A stretch of DNA of 64,000 nt from Fasciolopsis buskii. Lineage: Eukaryota > Platyhelminthes > Trematoda > Plagiorchiida > Fasciolidae. The translations under genes were made by a program, and so were the position numbers. This document shows positions 1 to 10,905 of this stretch, piece after piece. The DNA lies in contig LUCM01007456.1 in the NCBI GenBank assembly GCA_008360955.1, positions 183,223 to 247,222 of the forward strand. The letters run 5' to 3'. Each line of letters begins with the position of its first letter. The first letter of the stretch is position 1. The notes below the pieces were generated by a model. It saw only the letters and a program-made list of their open reading frames with translations. It ran no database searches and was not told the origin of the DNA.

Positions 1-2374
1 TAAAAATACTTCAGTATGAAAGTTTGTATGCAGATCCATAAAAGGTCCCTACACTGAGTCATGGTAATTGAGACTCCTGCGACAGGTGTACCTATCCAAC
101 TGAAGAACACTTAAGAAAATATATCGGTATTTTTCGTCTTAGGGTATTTTGTATGCAAGGTTTCCTAGCAAATATGATGGGTTTCGCGTAACTAATTGAC
201 TTGAGAAGTAAAATAAATGTTGCTAAAAATTCCCCCTTTTGCTACTTGCTGTAAATACAGAGATGCCACAAAAAAATAAAATAAAATAATGTAGAGTAAA
301 CAGCATTATAGAATTTTCTGCCAATGTCCACCGATCATGTGTCAGCAGAAATACTTTAATAAAGGAGTAAAAAGACAAGGAAAGTTAAAAATGTGGATTT
401 GATTTAGCTGTGGAAGGTCTTTGACCTTGGAGTAAATTGGACCTATGTGTAGCCTTAACCTGAGAATTTGTTTCACGCTGGCCTCGCACCTCAGCTGGTG
501 GAAAATACGCGGTAAAAATGCGTGGATTACGTCCATATCCACTAAGGTTCAAAGCTTTTCACAATTGGATAAGTCCTAAACTTGTGCAATCTGTCAAACC
601 AAACTTCCGAAACAAAAATACAAGTCGGTAAAGAGTATCACATACGCCAGCTCTTCCAAACTCCCCCTCGTAATCATCCGTTCTCCGCCGCGATCCGTGG
701 TTTTGTGTAGGTTTCGTAATGTTCATCTGCCCAAACTGAAATAAAAGGTCATTTTAGGGAGCCCCAGCCAAGCCTTGAGTCAAAGTCTCATCTATAGAGT
801 AGCATAGTAAAACATGATATCCGCAAATCCCTGGGAGCAAGTGACCGGTAGTCCAGTTCATGTGCCTTTTGATTACTTCAGATCGGGAGCCCAACGCTCT
901 CCTTAGTAAGCGTACATCCGATGTGCAGAAATTAAGTTAGTGCACCTCTGATAACATGTTATGCCCCGAAGACAGACAAAGGCCTATGACCTTACTGAAT
1001 GGTGGGCCGAACTCGCCATGTCACAGTGTCACCAGTGGACTATTGTGTTATTTTTTATGGTTAGAACGCTTTTCAGTTGAAGACTCATCATATGTCCGAC
1101 ATTGCCGACCCGAATGGTGACAAAGGGTTTCATAGTCTACTGTGTATGATCCTCAAAATTACGGAAGTTGGGAGTAGTTAGATGAGTTGCAAGTGATTGC
1201 GCGGGACAGGTCTCAACGAGGAGGAAGCTGTGTTTCTCCTTTTCCCTAAATACCTGGACTCACATTCTTCAAGAGACAGCAAAGTAAGTCAAAAAGTGAA
1301 ATTCGAAAGCGATCATTTTCGTTTGAGTTTATTTGTTATCCTGGTTTGGATGGCACAATGGCTGATAGCAGACTTGTTTAAAATGTGTAATCATGTATAT
1401 AGTACCTAATTGTTCATTCGATCAAGAAAAAACAGCATTACTTCTACGTCATCGGGGGTGATCAAGCATAAGTTGGGGATATTACTCCAAGTAATAACTA
1501 TGACTTGTTGTTCAAGAGAGAAAAATTTCGAAGTATTACAGATTATAACAAGGATCCATGTCTCCCCCATCCGGGGCATAGCAACTTCAAGTTCTGACCA
1601 AAATGTCCGTCAGAATGTTGTCCTGCAGCATAGATTTTGATGATCTTGGGAAGAGCAATAAAGAAATTAAGAACCTGCGAGCATCACTGGTTGACAGTTT
1701 GTACCGATCTATTTTTACGGGTTCCTGTGTAAGACATTCCAAATATCCACACCAAAACGACGAGAAATTCAACAGATTTATTCGCAGTTACTTTGTGTAG
1801 AAATATCTTACAATTATTGTTCAGAAGACATTGGAAAGTTTCAAATTAGACCTTGTCAGTGATATTAAGTGTATGCATATGAAGTAAATCGAAAAGGAAA
1901 TGCCCCTTAGAATGTACGGCATTGCTGCCTGAAGCAAGATTAGAAAGCATTTTTATAAATATTTGCTTCCAGTTACCAATCCGACAAGAGAATAAGACAG
2001 TAACCGTTCTTTACTACTTAAACAGTAGCTGTTGTTCAGTATAGAAACGAAGTCTGAGGACAGCCAACGATATCTCACGTGCACCTATAGGTCAGATCTC
2101 AGCGTGTTTGCACCACATCAATTCCCATCACAAGAGCATAACAAGACAACACAAAACATCCTCCATAATACGGAATAACTAGGTAGCTGTGGGAAAGTCA
2201 AAACATTGCGCTCACAGGGTTTTGTTTACTATTATTGCATCTACGGGGCACCGAAGTAGTGAAAGGTTTATCAGTTGACAAGACCTTCGTAACATTAGCC
2301 ATTCATCAATCCCGAAGTTACATAATCAGTCAGATGTCAGGCGAATCTTAGCTCCTCCGCGAATTGTACCAAAA
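1..2374. other. Left-edge region without a supported gene
   Basis: No complete gene is visible. A plus-strand stretch near 1621-1735 reads as a short helical, charged peptide after a possible cag acceptor, but it has no convincing donor and no recognisable domain. The rest is AT-rich non-coding sequence. Confidence 0.5.
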
Positions 2375-2857
2375 ATGGCTACGCAGCTTGGACACACTTG
2401 TCGCATAGAATCTGATGTCAAATTGATCTACTTTGCTCAAAATTTACGAGACGCCTTGCTTTGTGTATTGAGAAGATGTACGTTTTGTCAATTTGAAGAA
2501 GCGTCCGAGTCCCATCCTCTTGCTAGTATGAATTCAAAACGGATTTTCTGTACCACGTTCCGCTTCACAATATCATTTTTTCGCTGAATGGATCTTATTT
2601 TGAGCTTTTGAATAGTGCAAAACAGCACCGTTTGCTTTCGGAGTCCTGAAGGAGAGTCGGTATCTCAAGTATCTGTCATTGAAAAAGATTTCGGCATTCC
2701 GATGCGGTCAATCAGTTGCCAGATACCAGAGGAATTCAGAGGAAACGTGCTGGAGCTTACGGGGAAAAGCCACGAAATCTCGATGATTTACAGAGGAAAA
2801 AAGGAAAATTTTCATTACGAATTGGAGCACTTGAGAAAATTCACCATCCTAGAGTAA
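2375..2857 (+). CDS. Small two-exon gene, weakly RNase H2 subunit C-like
   Basis: The ATG at 2375 lies in a good context (aaaaATGG). I infer exon 1 at 2375-2525 (phase 1, donor gtatga), an 85-90-nt intron, and exon 2 at 2616-2857 ending in TAA, giving about 130 residues. The join is phase-consistent. The N-terminal part has a C-x-I...Y-F pattern. The second exon has F-G...I-P-x-x-F-R-G-x-V-L-E and ends soon after K-F-T. That order recalls the small RNase H2 subunit C/Ail family (YF, then FRG/P-x-x-x-x-G-x-VL, then a C-terminal F-T strand), which is a non-catalytic partner in ribonucleotide excision. The match is weak: the spacer after YF is long and the usual W is missing. That this is a real small protein is more secure than the name. 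It converges on the minus-strand gene at 2998-3597. Confidence 0.4.
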
Positions 2858-2997
2858 ATATTTTAGTATAGTGAAATTTTATTGAACATGAAAATAACCA
2901 GAAAATAAATGACAGTCGATGGTAATAAGGTGTTCATTTCATTTAGCAAAAGTACTAAACGAAAATGCATTTGCGCCGCCTCGATGAATACACTCAC

Positions 2998-3597
2998 CTC
3001 ATCCAGCAGTTCACGACCACTTTTCGTAACTCTCTTCCCTTTGAAACACATGTCTTTCGAGCCATTCTGTAAGTGTGTTTCTAACAATCCCGATCTCGCA
3101 GCATTTCTGACACAGTTCCTATGAACCAAGCGCAAGGATCCAAGAACAGTACACTGGCTTTGGGCTCCTACGGCCTCTTCAGTCGTACTGTTAGTACCAG
3201 CACATGAAAGCGGTTTTAACCAGTCTTTCAGTCTGCTGTTTGACGGAGCACGTTGCCAAACATGTGAAACTAAACCTCGTTTTGCGTCTCCGGATAAACG
3301 TGAAAAATTCAAGTTAGGCACCATAAGCAGATGTGATCCGGGTTGTAAGCCCAGTACCAAGGATAATTTCAGTGCGAAATCCAGACAGGACAAAGACGTA
3401 TCCACACCAAATATTCTTATCAGCTGACCAGGAGGTAAAAGTTCCACCTGAACGCAGTAGTCAGACTCCGTGTTCAAATGAAAACAACTTTTTGGAGAAA
3501 CTTCACTGTTGTCTTCTTCATTGATTGAATCACCACCCTCTGTGGACCGAGTGTTCCGGGTAATAAGGTGACGAACTTTTCGTAGCGCGGATTTCAT
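2998..3597 (-). CDS. First coding exon of an unrecognised minus-strand gene
   Basis: The exon is open from an ATG at 3597 for exactly 200 codons and ends in phase 0 at a strong donor, GAG|gtgagt (2991-3000). The same frame stays open past the donor to 2863, but the donor and the change to hydrophobic, AT-rich codons suggest that tail is intron read-through. The product starts basic (MKSALRKVRHL), then has an acidic, serine-rich linker and a mixed hydrophobic region around residues 45-95. It ends in a segment resembling the last helix and wing of a winged-helix fold (SGLLE...KGKRVTKSGRELLDE), a pattern also seen at the end of ribosomal protein eS19. I do not name it on that basis. Its further exons would lie below 2990, where I could not identify them. 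Confidence 0.5.
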
Positions 3598-4874
3598 AGA
3601 AACAGTACAGGATTATTTAAAAGTAGTGCAGTCCAACCTTGGCGATAGATAAGGATACTGCGACAATAAAATAGAAAAGGGATAATCAATAAACGTCTCG
3701 CAAAACTGAACACTTTCAAGCATTCAGAGGGCAAAACTTTGACCAGTACGATGTGACATGTAGTTCCATACGGGAAAAAATTTCGTTATCAGGTATATCA
3801 ACCGTTATTCGTGTAGGATGTCCTTGTTTCGGGGGTGTCGATTTTGAAAGGTTGAACAAGCAAATCGTTTTGAGTCAGTCGTGTCCACGAAGTGGCAATG
3901 AAAAACTTCTCGCCCTAAACAATGAAATTGTGGCACCCAAATATGATAACAGAACCCATGGCATTTCGCGTCACCAAAATACGACTAAAATAAGACAAGC
4001 AACTTCATAGGCAGAATCAAGATCTTACAAAATGTCAGGCACGTTCGATTGATTAGCAGATGGGACAGACTGATGAATAGTGTGAATTTTCCAAGCTCAA
4101 GTGAAACTCGGAAACCCGAAGCTCGTAACAGCAACGATGCGATTTGAGGGGATTCAGGGAACAGTTTTGAGTAATCACTTCTAAAAAACTATTTTCGATT
4201 GATATGTTCACTCGAGATCTTAGTTCTGATTTGACGAGGGCTAATTAAAAAAAGGAGTGCAGATAAATTTTCAGGCGATCATCTGGCTAAAATGTATTCA
4301 CATCAGATTGATATTCTCTCATAAATCATAATCTCCGTACACTGCAAACAGTTCGGGCTCTCAGAGGATAATCCAGATCACTTAGCGCAGTGTATCATCG
4401 GTAAGTCACTCCTCAATCATAAAGGTGTTTTACCATATGACGAAATGTCTTCTATCAAATAGAAATAAATATTTCGCAAAAAAGCATTGTCAATGGATGC
4501 AGGGATGAGTCAACATTTCGATTATCATGAGCAATTTTCAGTCGAAATTTCTACCGCTTACAAAATGATTTTCCACGCAGCATCTAAACACGGGTGAAAG
4601 TCGAACACATTACCATCAGGCCACCAGGGCTCGCAACCGATGGTTTACTGATGCATCTTCTTCGGTTGTAGCTTAGAGTTCAAGATGACTCTCATTTGAC
4701 ATGTATTACCAATAATTCCAGTCAGGAATGAAGCATCCGCAAGTTACCCCCAATAGTCTTAATGATGTACTGAATGCAGAAACAGCAGCATGAATACTTT
4801 TAAAAAAGTAACAATTCCGCAAAACATGTAGTGGGAATTCGAGGTAATAAATAAGCAAACAATGCTCATTTTAC
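3598..4874. other. Intergenic or intronic stretch
   Basis: No supported feature. An open reading stretch near 3753-4010 on the plus strand has no splice sites or domain that I trust. Confidence 0.4.
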
Positions 4875-5023
4875 CTTTGTGTAGATAGTTGAGAAAACCC
4901 ATGGCACGGTTCTATGGAGGACATCAGTGAACATTCGGCGAAAGAGAGCATCAGTAAACCTAAGGTCGTAAAAATGAAAGTTCAGTCTTTCACCTACTGC
5001 ACACTTCACTTCACCCATGTAAC
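4875..5023 (-). CDS. Probable internal exon, unknown gene
   Basis: A 149-nt minus-strand exon lies between a pyrimidine-containing acceptor (tttagcag) and a donor AAG|gtaaaa. The frame has two leading bases, 49 codons, and ends in phase 0. The peptide is dense in F, Y, R and L (for example LNFHFYDLRFTDALFRRMF), as in a folded protein, and has no low-complexity sequence. A second open stretch upstream on the same strand (5024-5238) also looks protein-like, but I could not find a phase-compatible junction between them. The family is not recognised. Confidence 0.4.
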
Positions 5024-5808
5024 CTGCTAAATGATAAAAATGTTGCATCAGGCGTAAGTGCGGCCGTTGTAAACCAAAGACAATATAATCTCAACGGAAT
5101 GTGTCGTAGAATCAATTGAAACAACCGATCAAATCTACTTTCAGGCTTGGTTACATAAACGATTTGTTGGCAATCACTCGTTTCATGATTTCCCCATAAA
5201 ACAATATTAACCGATATGAAAGCGGCCCGAATTCTCATCTACCGTCTTTTAGGCATCTGGTGATCTAGCGTCTGTTCGGGGTTCGGCGTGACTTTGACTT
5301 ATACACTCGATGAGCAGGTCAAGTCAAAAATGTGCTTAGTGCGTCCAAAAACTTTCTGTTAAAAGGAGAAAAGGACAACATTCACATATTAACTATTCCG
5401 TTTATCCTGCTTCTCAAAACAGAAGTATCAAGACTGGGCATACTGCTAAACGACCATTAGATTTGTAGTTTTCATTTTGTTCTGATTAGCAAAACGAGAA
5501 TAATGAATGGGGCCTGAGAAGGTCAGCCCACATCATTTTCTCAGCCAAAGATAAACAACCTCTACAGGTAAGCCTTTAGACCTACCTTGTATACGTTTCT
5601 TCTGTGACTAACCAGTTCCAAGTTGTCACGAAATTCATCCCGACCACACCATTGAATGAACTGAGAATTCCTCTAACATGTACCTGACCAATTACTGCTA
5701 GCTATGCGATTAATCAAATACGGTCATACCCCTAATCACTACTTGATTATTTTAGCTTGCGGCCTTTGGTCCTGTCTTGTGGGTCAACCGTTTTTTTCGA
5801 ATTTTCAG

Positions 5809-5922
5809 GCTAACACACGTTACGCAGCTATTCATCCGTCCGTGGTTTGGTCAAATTGCAATGCAACATCCACAGCCGTGTGCCTTGGACTTGGAGACTA
5901 TCCGGGAATGGTACTGCTCTGA
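5809..5922 (+). CDS. Possible terminal exon
   Basis: A textbook acceptor (long T run, then attttcag) is followed by 37 codons in frame and a TGA. The peptide contains V-V-W-S-N-C-N-A-T, with a possible N-glycosylation site. No partner exon was identified and the family is unknown. Confidence 0.28.
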   Translation, partial: ANTRYAAIHPSVVWSNCNATSTAVCLGLGDYPGMVLL

Positions 5923-6746
5923 AAAACGGTTGATCACATTTATTCCCACTAATTGAAGAACATCCACTGTCAGTTTTGGCGTAGGCAAAGGAGGTGGTGG
6001 GATGATAATAGGAAACGTTGGGGGTTGATGTGGCCGGTAAATGGGCGGATCGTGTTGGAAGTTCCGCCCATAAAATAGGAGTAATGGCTAGAGATGGGTA
6101 ACTTTTGGGAATAGGGGACGCCTGAGAAAAAGCTTTATGATACGAAAGCCAAGGGAAACCCGATCATTAGCAATTTCTTCGGTAGACCGTTGATCCGAAC
6201 TCAAACAAATGCTTTTAACATACCAAGAGACCTGGTATGGTTGCCGAAATCGGTCGATCAAGGGTGTGAGGTAAATGTAGGCCGTTCTTGCCGGACCGTT
6301 CACGTCGGTCGGCACCCACTTCGTAGCTTTTTTTCGTGTTGCGCGCTTGTTCTCGAGTTATTGCAATGTATACATCTATACATATATATATATATATATA
6401 CGATGTTTCTCAAGGTAATTGCGCGTCTGTTGGCTGAACTTGATTCCCGATCACTAGTAGGCAAACAATCAAGAGCCGTTGCTAGTCGGAAAACGTTAGT
6501 AAGTAAATGCAAACAGACTAAATTAAATAAAGTCCAGCCAAATGATTCCAAGTTCATGAGTCCCTAGAGACCAAACGGTTTACGATGTGTCATGTGGTTG
6601 TAAGGGTGTCTGGCGGATGACTGTGTGGGATGCATAAAGTTGATTGGAGAAGAGAGTCACGGCTCCAAATCTACAGATCCGTGTGCGTGGTCGTAGAACA
6701 ACAGTAGGACACTCTCGAGTGTTTCCTCCTTCTTTTATGTGCATTT
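5923..6746. other. Non-coding stretch with a (TA)n tract
   Basis: No gene was supported. A short TA dinucleotide run lies at about 6382-6400. Confidence 0.5.
6382..6400. repeat. (TA)n microsatellite
   Basis: About nine uninterrupted TA units, following a catatat lead-in. Confidence 0.85.
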
Positions 6747-7061
6747 TTAATGCAGGTCGATAGAATAAAAATGGGTGTCTGAATGCATGGATGTGTGGTT
6801 ACTGGTGGAATTCAACACCTGGTAGGTTCTGTCATTGGGATGCACCGATTGGACTACGTGTTTTGAATACTTTTCCTGTTTGTATATGACTAAAATTTTA
6901 TTTAAGTTCATGTGCCCGGAGCGTTGGAAGATACATTTCTCATTATAATTCAACATTTTTTCCACATCCCCTGCTGTCGAGGTCACAGCAATTTGATCTT
7001 TTAAAAACTGATGGGCTCCGTGCTCCATACGGTATATTTCAAGGCCGATCTCATTTTCCGT
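6747..7061 (-). CDS. Possible exon, unknown gene
   Basis: After an acceptor ttacttgcag, a minus-strand frame opens at 7061 and runs to a stop at 6747. The first 55-60 codons look protein-like (acidic/hydrophobic alternation, ending near SGHMNLNK). The downstream part is rich in S, T and H and may be read-through into an intron. I found no good donor. The gene is not recognised. Confidence 0.28.
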   Translation of the reverse strand, partial: TENEIGLEIYRMEHGAHQFLKDQIAVTSTAGDVEKMLNYNEKCIFQRSGHMNLNKILVIYKQEKYSKHVVQSVHPNDRTYQVLNSTSNHTSMHSDTHFYSIDLH

Positions 7062-7287
7062 CTGCAAGTAAACGGTAGTCAAATTAACACGAATCAGTCA
7101 AAATTTATCTCTATCATTGGCGCATCTAATCTTGACAGGACTAAAATTTATTTAAGTTCATTTCTCCATCCACCTGCCGCGGGACAATTGAACTTGAACC
7201 ATTTTATGTTAAGCCAAAGTTCGACATTTACTGACTAATGAAAACAAGGATCCGATCGGTCAACCGAACGATTCCTACAAAAACTAG

Positions 7288-7566
7288 TTGGTCCCAAAAA
7301 GGATTGCAAATTTAGGGCCATCTCAGCCAATTGACAGTTTGATGAAGCTATTCACACACCTGCTGACCGACGTCATTTATCAACGGATTTTTGAAGAACA
7401 AATACCTGATCCTGAACAGGCTGAAGATGCCCACATGTTCGAGCACGCTGAAGACCGGTCGCTTTTTTACGACCCCATGTCTACTTACATACATAAACTG
7501 ACGAAATATATCCTCTCAATCCGATATTCCGAAACACATCATTTAGAAACTGGAAGAAAGGAATAG
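7288..7566 (+). CDS. Probable 3'-terminal exon, unknown gene
   Basis: The plus-strand frame is open from an acceptor at 7285-7287 (aaactag), with an alternative acceptor at 7313-7315, and ends in TAG at 7564-7566 after about 80-92 codons. The peptide has an amphipathic helical stretch (SLMKLFTHLLTDVIYQRIFEE), an acidic loop rich in E, D, A and H, and a second helix (MSTYIHKLTKYILSIRYSE). This suggests the C-terminus of a folded helical protein. No Met precedes it in frame, so it needs an upstream exon. The family is not recognised. Confidence 0.42.
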   Translation: MVPKRIANLGPSQPIDSLMKLFTHLLTDVIYQRIFEEQIPDPEQAEDAHMFEHAEDRSLFYDPMSTYIHKLTKYILSIRYSETHHLETGRKE

Positions 7567-9040
7567 TCTTTATGTTATCTATCACTGCCTATTTTGTGAA
7601 ACGATCCGGCACATTAGCCCAAAATAGCTGAAAAGTAAATTTGCTTATAATTCATTTGGAAATATGACCATTTTCATGGAGTTTGCCGATCAATATCCGA
7701 TATCAAACTTATGGTGTCCTTTCTAAGACTCGTTGTATCATCCATCTTCGCGAACCGCTCTGCAGTCTTGCTGAAGTTCACAGTAAAGCTTTTTATTAAC
7801 GACTTACCAATTGAAGGCCTTCAGCGACACTTGCAGCCATGGGGATTACATGTCCACTAAAGCTGCAGCACAGCACTACTGGTTAATGCACCTACTTACT
7901 AGTATCATTTTTATGGGCTAAAATTATTTATCTGGTTGGTCACGGTCACATTTATCCTTCCGTACAACATAAAATACCCTGGTAACAAATCAACAAAACT
8001 CTTCATTAAGCGATGTATGCACTGATTCCTTATTCGGTCTTGATTTTTTAAGTCAGCTATAAAAAGATCATATATTAAGGCGGTAATCGACCACCTTTCC
8101 TTGTTTGTGCACTCCCTGATGATAAATTCAAAGTTTCGCTCTCATTGAATAAGTTGGGTCCCAGTTGCAAGCCTACCGCAATCTTTCCTGCGGACTGCAA
8201 AGTGATTAGAATCAAAATTGGTAAGATCCCCAAAAAAGAACATCAACAAACCTTAGAAGTCTTTTGACGACCTCAGACGTCGAGTCTCGTGAACAAGAAG
8301 CATAGGAGACGCACAGTCGTGAATTACAATCAGACTGTTATTCCATCCACATGTTTTGATGCCAACCATCTGCCTCAGGTAGACGAACTGAATGATTGAA
8401 AAAGGACGTTTGTATAGTCAGACTGCGTTTTGGTTGCTGCAGCATTCTTATATTTTCCCGTATGTGTAGGTCTACTCTCTGTTCGCCCTGGATATTCACC
8501 TATATAAAAGCATGTAACTTTGGGGAAAAGGCAGCGGTCGGTGAGACTTGTATTTCTGGTCAACGGTGAGCGATGATGACGAGGAGGAGTGGTAAAGGTG
8601 CCTTATCATGTTGTTTTCAGCAAGCTGGGCCTCCATAATGTATATAATCATATATCCATTCGCAAGCAAGATTATATATAGCGTCCAAAGCATGTGGCAA
8701 GTTATACCAAATTCCCTTTGCTCTGCTTGCAGTACCAAATGGAGTAGCCTTCTTCAAATACATAAGATAGAAACTTCTACAGAACTTCCTACGAGACGCC
8801 TAGGCTTATGTCAACGAGGCCACTGTATGTAGGGACGGTTAAGAGGAACCTAATCAAAATTTGTTAGTTTGATCGCCTGTTAGGTTACGAAATTTTTTAA
8901 GTAGTCACACCTGTCCCTGAGCGTATTCCATCCCTTTCGGAACTTCTTCCACTCAGAGATATCAACCCTCAGATGATAGCAAAAGCTTTGTTGGGATACT
9001 AAGCTAACTGGATTCTTCACGCATGCAGAAGGCCCGGTTG
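7567..9040. other. Non-coding stretch
   Basis: No supported gene. Short frames around 8500-8830 on both strands overlap one another and have no splice context. Confidence 0.5.
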
Positions 9041-9195
9041 CAATTCACTAATTTGGGGCATCTGTGTCGCCGACGTGACATCCGGTTATTGATCAAAGGT
9101 CGAGAATATGCAGCAGCAGTTGGGATGATTTTGCTCTACGAGTCCGAAACATGACCATTGAAAGTAAAAGACTTGCAAAAGTTTTTGTGATTAAA

Positions 9196-9327
9196 ATCCT
9201 TTGTAAGTATCAGGACCAAATGATTTGATTGTAAAACGTGCCCTGAGAAAGACTACTCACGGTAGTCGAAACGGCGTATCTACCAACAACGCTGTGTTGT
9301 TAACATTATATCACTCACAATTGAAAT
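9196..9327 (+). mobile_element. PLE 3'-tail fragment nested in the RTE fragment
   Basis: About 130 bp separate two consecutive parts of the RTE frame. The right part (9280-9325) closely matches, in opposite orientation, the segment at about 22940-22985 beside the decayed PLE on the minus strand: both contain accaacaacgctgtgtt and then a diverged tcacaattga/aaa stretch. It is therefore most likely a PLE tail inserted into an older RTE copy. The 6-mer aaatcc occurs at both edges and may be a target-site duplication. Confidence 0.55.
9243..9272 (+). other. Hammerhead-like hairpin in the PLE tail
   Basis: CTGA and GAAA are followed by a perfect 6-bp stem (GACTAC/GTAGTC, 9251-9256 with 9262-9267, 5-nt loop) and then immediately by GAAAC. 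Spacing and bases resemble the CUGAUGA-stem II-GAAA core of hammerhead ribozymes, which are known from PLE terminal repeats, but the CUGAUGA box is imperfect and I could not confirm stems I and III. Confidence 0.35.
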
Positions 9328-9654
9328 CCGTTATCTTCGTAGTATTGGTAGAATACAATGGGAAAATTTTCTGAGTAACTCAAGAATTATTAAACAGCTC
9401 CAACCGGTAGTCTAATCTTTAAGCAGTAGGGACCGTGCAAATCAGAAGGGGTAGGCCAATGCCTTAAGAGCAACGAATAATAAAAGGCGGAGAAGATGGT
9501 TTCCAGCACACCATCGAAACTCACCACATCCATAACTTTGAGCCGAAAAGAAATACTTGAAAAATTAACCCGCTGCACTGCCCTTCGCCGCACGATATAG
9601 TCAGGCGACATGTAATACCCGGTTCCTCTGCCCACCTCGAAAAAATATTCTAAA

Positions 9655-10905
9655 TAAATAATTCCCGCACTGGTAACTTCTTATCCCACGCTAACTATCT
9701 CATTACCCCCAAGTTAATAATCCACATATGATTACCAATGCAATTCTTTCCTAGATACAGCGAAACAATGCACAAATTGGCAACCAAAAATGAAAATCCA
9801 AAAAAACATCCGATAGCTAATGAAGCTGGCTACGACCCCACCCGCGAAATAAAAATGCATTGAAAAAAATATTAATCAAAAAAAAGGTTCATCCTAAGCC
9901 ACCAATCACCATCCACCTTGCACAAACAACAAACTAATAAAAAAGATAACACAGAAGCACTAAAGACCGTAAAGGCACACCGACCACAAGATAATAAACA
10001 CCTTATACTCTCCATCCTAACAACAAAAAAAAAAATAGAACCCTCGCAGCAGTCATACACACACTAATAACAGCCTGCCAAAAATGCCAAAAAAAAAAGA
10101 CTAATCAAAAAGAGATCCCTTCCCTTTCCTACGGAATGACCTAAACAAGTAACAAATAACAAAAAAAGCACTAAAATTATACAATTATGCAATAAAAAAA
10201 TGAGAACTCCAGCTATCCGCACTGGAAGCTCTTTGGAAAAACAGAAAAACAGTACGACCTACTGGATAATCATATTACTTACAATACAAGTTACGGAATA
10301 AACCCTGTAGTATTAATAAAATGCATAAGTCATCTACAAATTCACAAACCGTGAACAATGCAAAACCCACCCTATGACTTAACATATCCAATTTCATCTA
10401 CAACATACTAGCTAGAGCGTATAACCATGGAGACCCCACCAAAATAAATGCACCAAAAGATACACTAACTAACTTGCAGAAAAAAATGCGCTTAAAAACA
10501 AAATATAACAATACCTCTCGAAATTGACTCCAAATGGGGCCCTTGCATCACACACACCTTAATTACATTACAACTCACATGAATGTCATGCTTATTACCC
10601 GTCCGAAAACAACCTATAACGATCTCTGAAATTCGACCAGACACAAGTAAGACCAACAGATTAATTAAACAAAATAACAGACATAGAATATTCCTTGCCC
10701 CAACCACACTAAGAAAAAATCTTTAAAATAGATCGACCCCAAATACAAGCCCTATCAAACAATTCAAGAAAGTAACCCTTTTTCGCACTACCAATACACA
10801 TAAGCTATACATCCTACGTAAAAAAATAACATCCAAGACCACACTCACCCAATTAACGCACTTCCCGATCCTCTACATAAATAATCAAAAATAAGTACCC
10901 AATAG
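9655..10905. other. A+C-rich block; possible nuclear mitochondrial insertion
   Basis: For about 1.25 kb the plus strand is dominated by A and C, with little G and reduced T. Composition is normal on both sides. Flatworm mitochondrial coding strands are T- and G-rich, so the complement of this block has the expected bias. Minus-strand reading gives hydrophobic, C/V/L/F/W-rich stretches (10492-10707 and 9872-10060), and TGA is frequent where Trp would be expected under the flatworm mitochondrial code. I could not identify a specific mitochondrial gene, so this remains a composition-based inference. No nuclear gene is visible. Confidence 0.4.

Larger units (their letters stand above)
9041..9400 (+). 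mobile_element. RTE-like non-LTR retrotransposon fragment (RT C-terminal region), interrupted
   Basis: Read on the plus strand, 9056-9185 gives the RTE-type signature after the reverse-transcriptase core: HL-x-R-R-R-D-I-R-L...K-G-R...A-A-V...L-L-Y-x-S-E-T-x-P-L. An in-frame stop replaces the expected W. The expected continuation, with L-R-S-I-G-R-I-Q-W, appears only at 9333-9375, after about 140 bp of unrelated sequence (see the PLE tail). This is a dead 5'-truncated copy. The assignment rests on pattern memory of flatworm RTE elements. Confidence 0.7.

Noticed and set aside
6880..7170. Near-direct repeat (actaaaatttatttaagttcat-like) about 250 bp apart
   Set aside because: Only about 22 bp of low-complexity AT-rich sequence; likely chance or a tiny duplication with no structure around it.
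8101..8145. CTGATGA box suggesting a hammerhead ribozyme near 8118
   Set aside because: It is not followed by a stem and GAAA in the right spacing.
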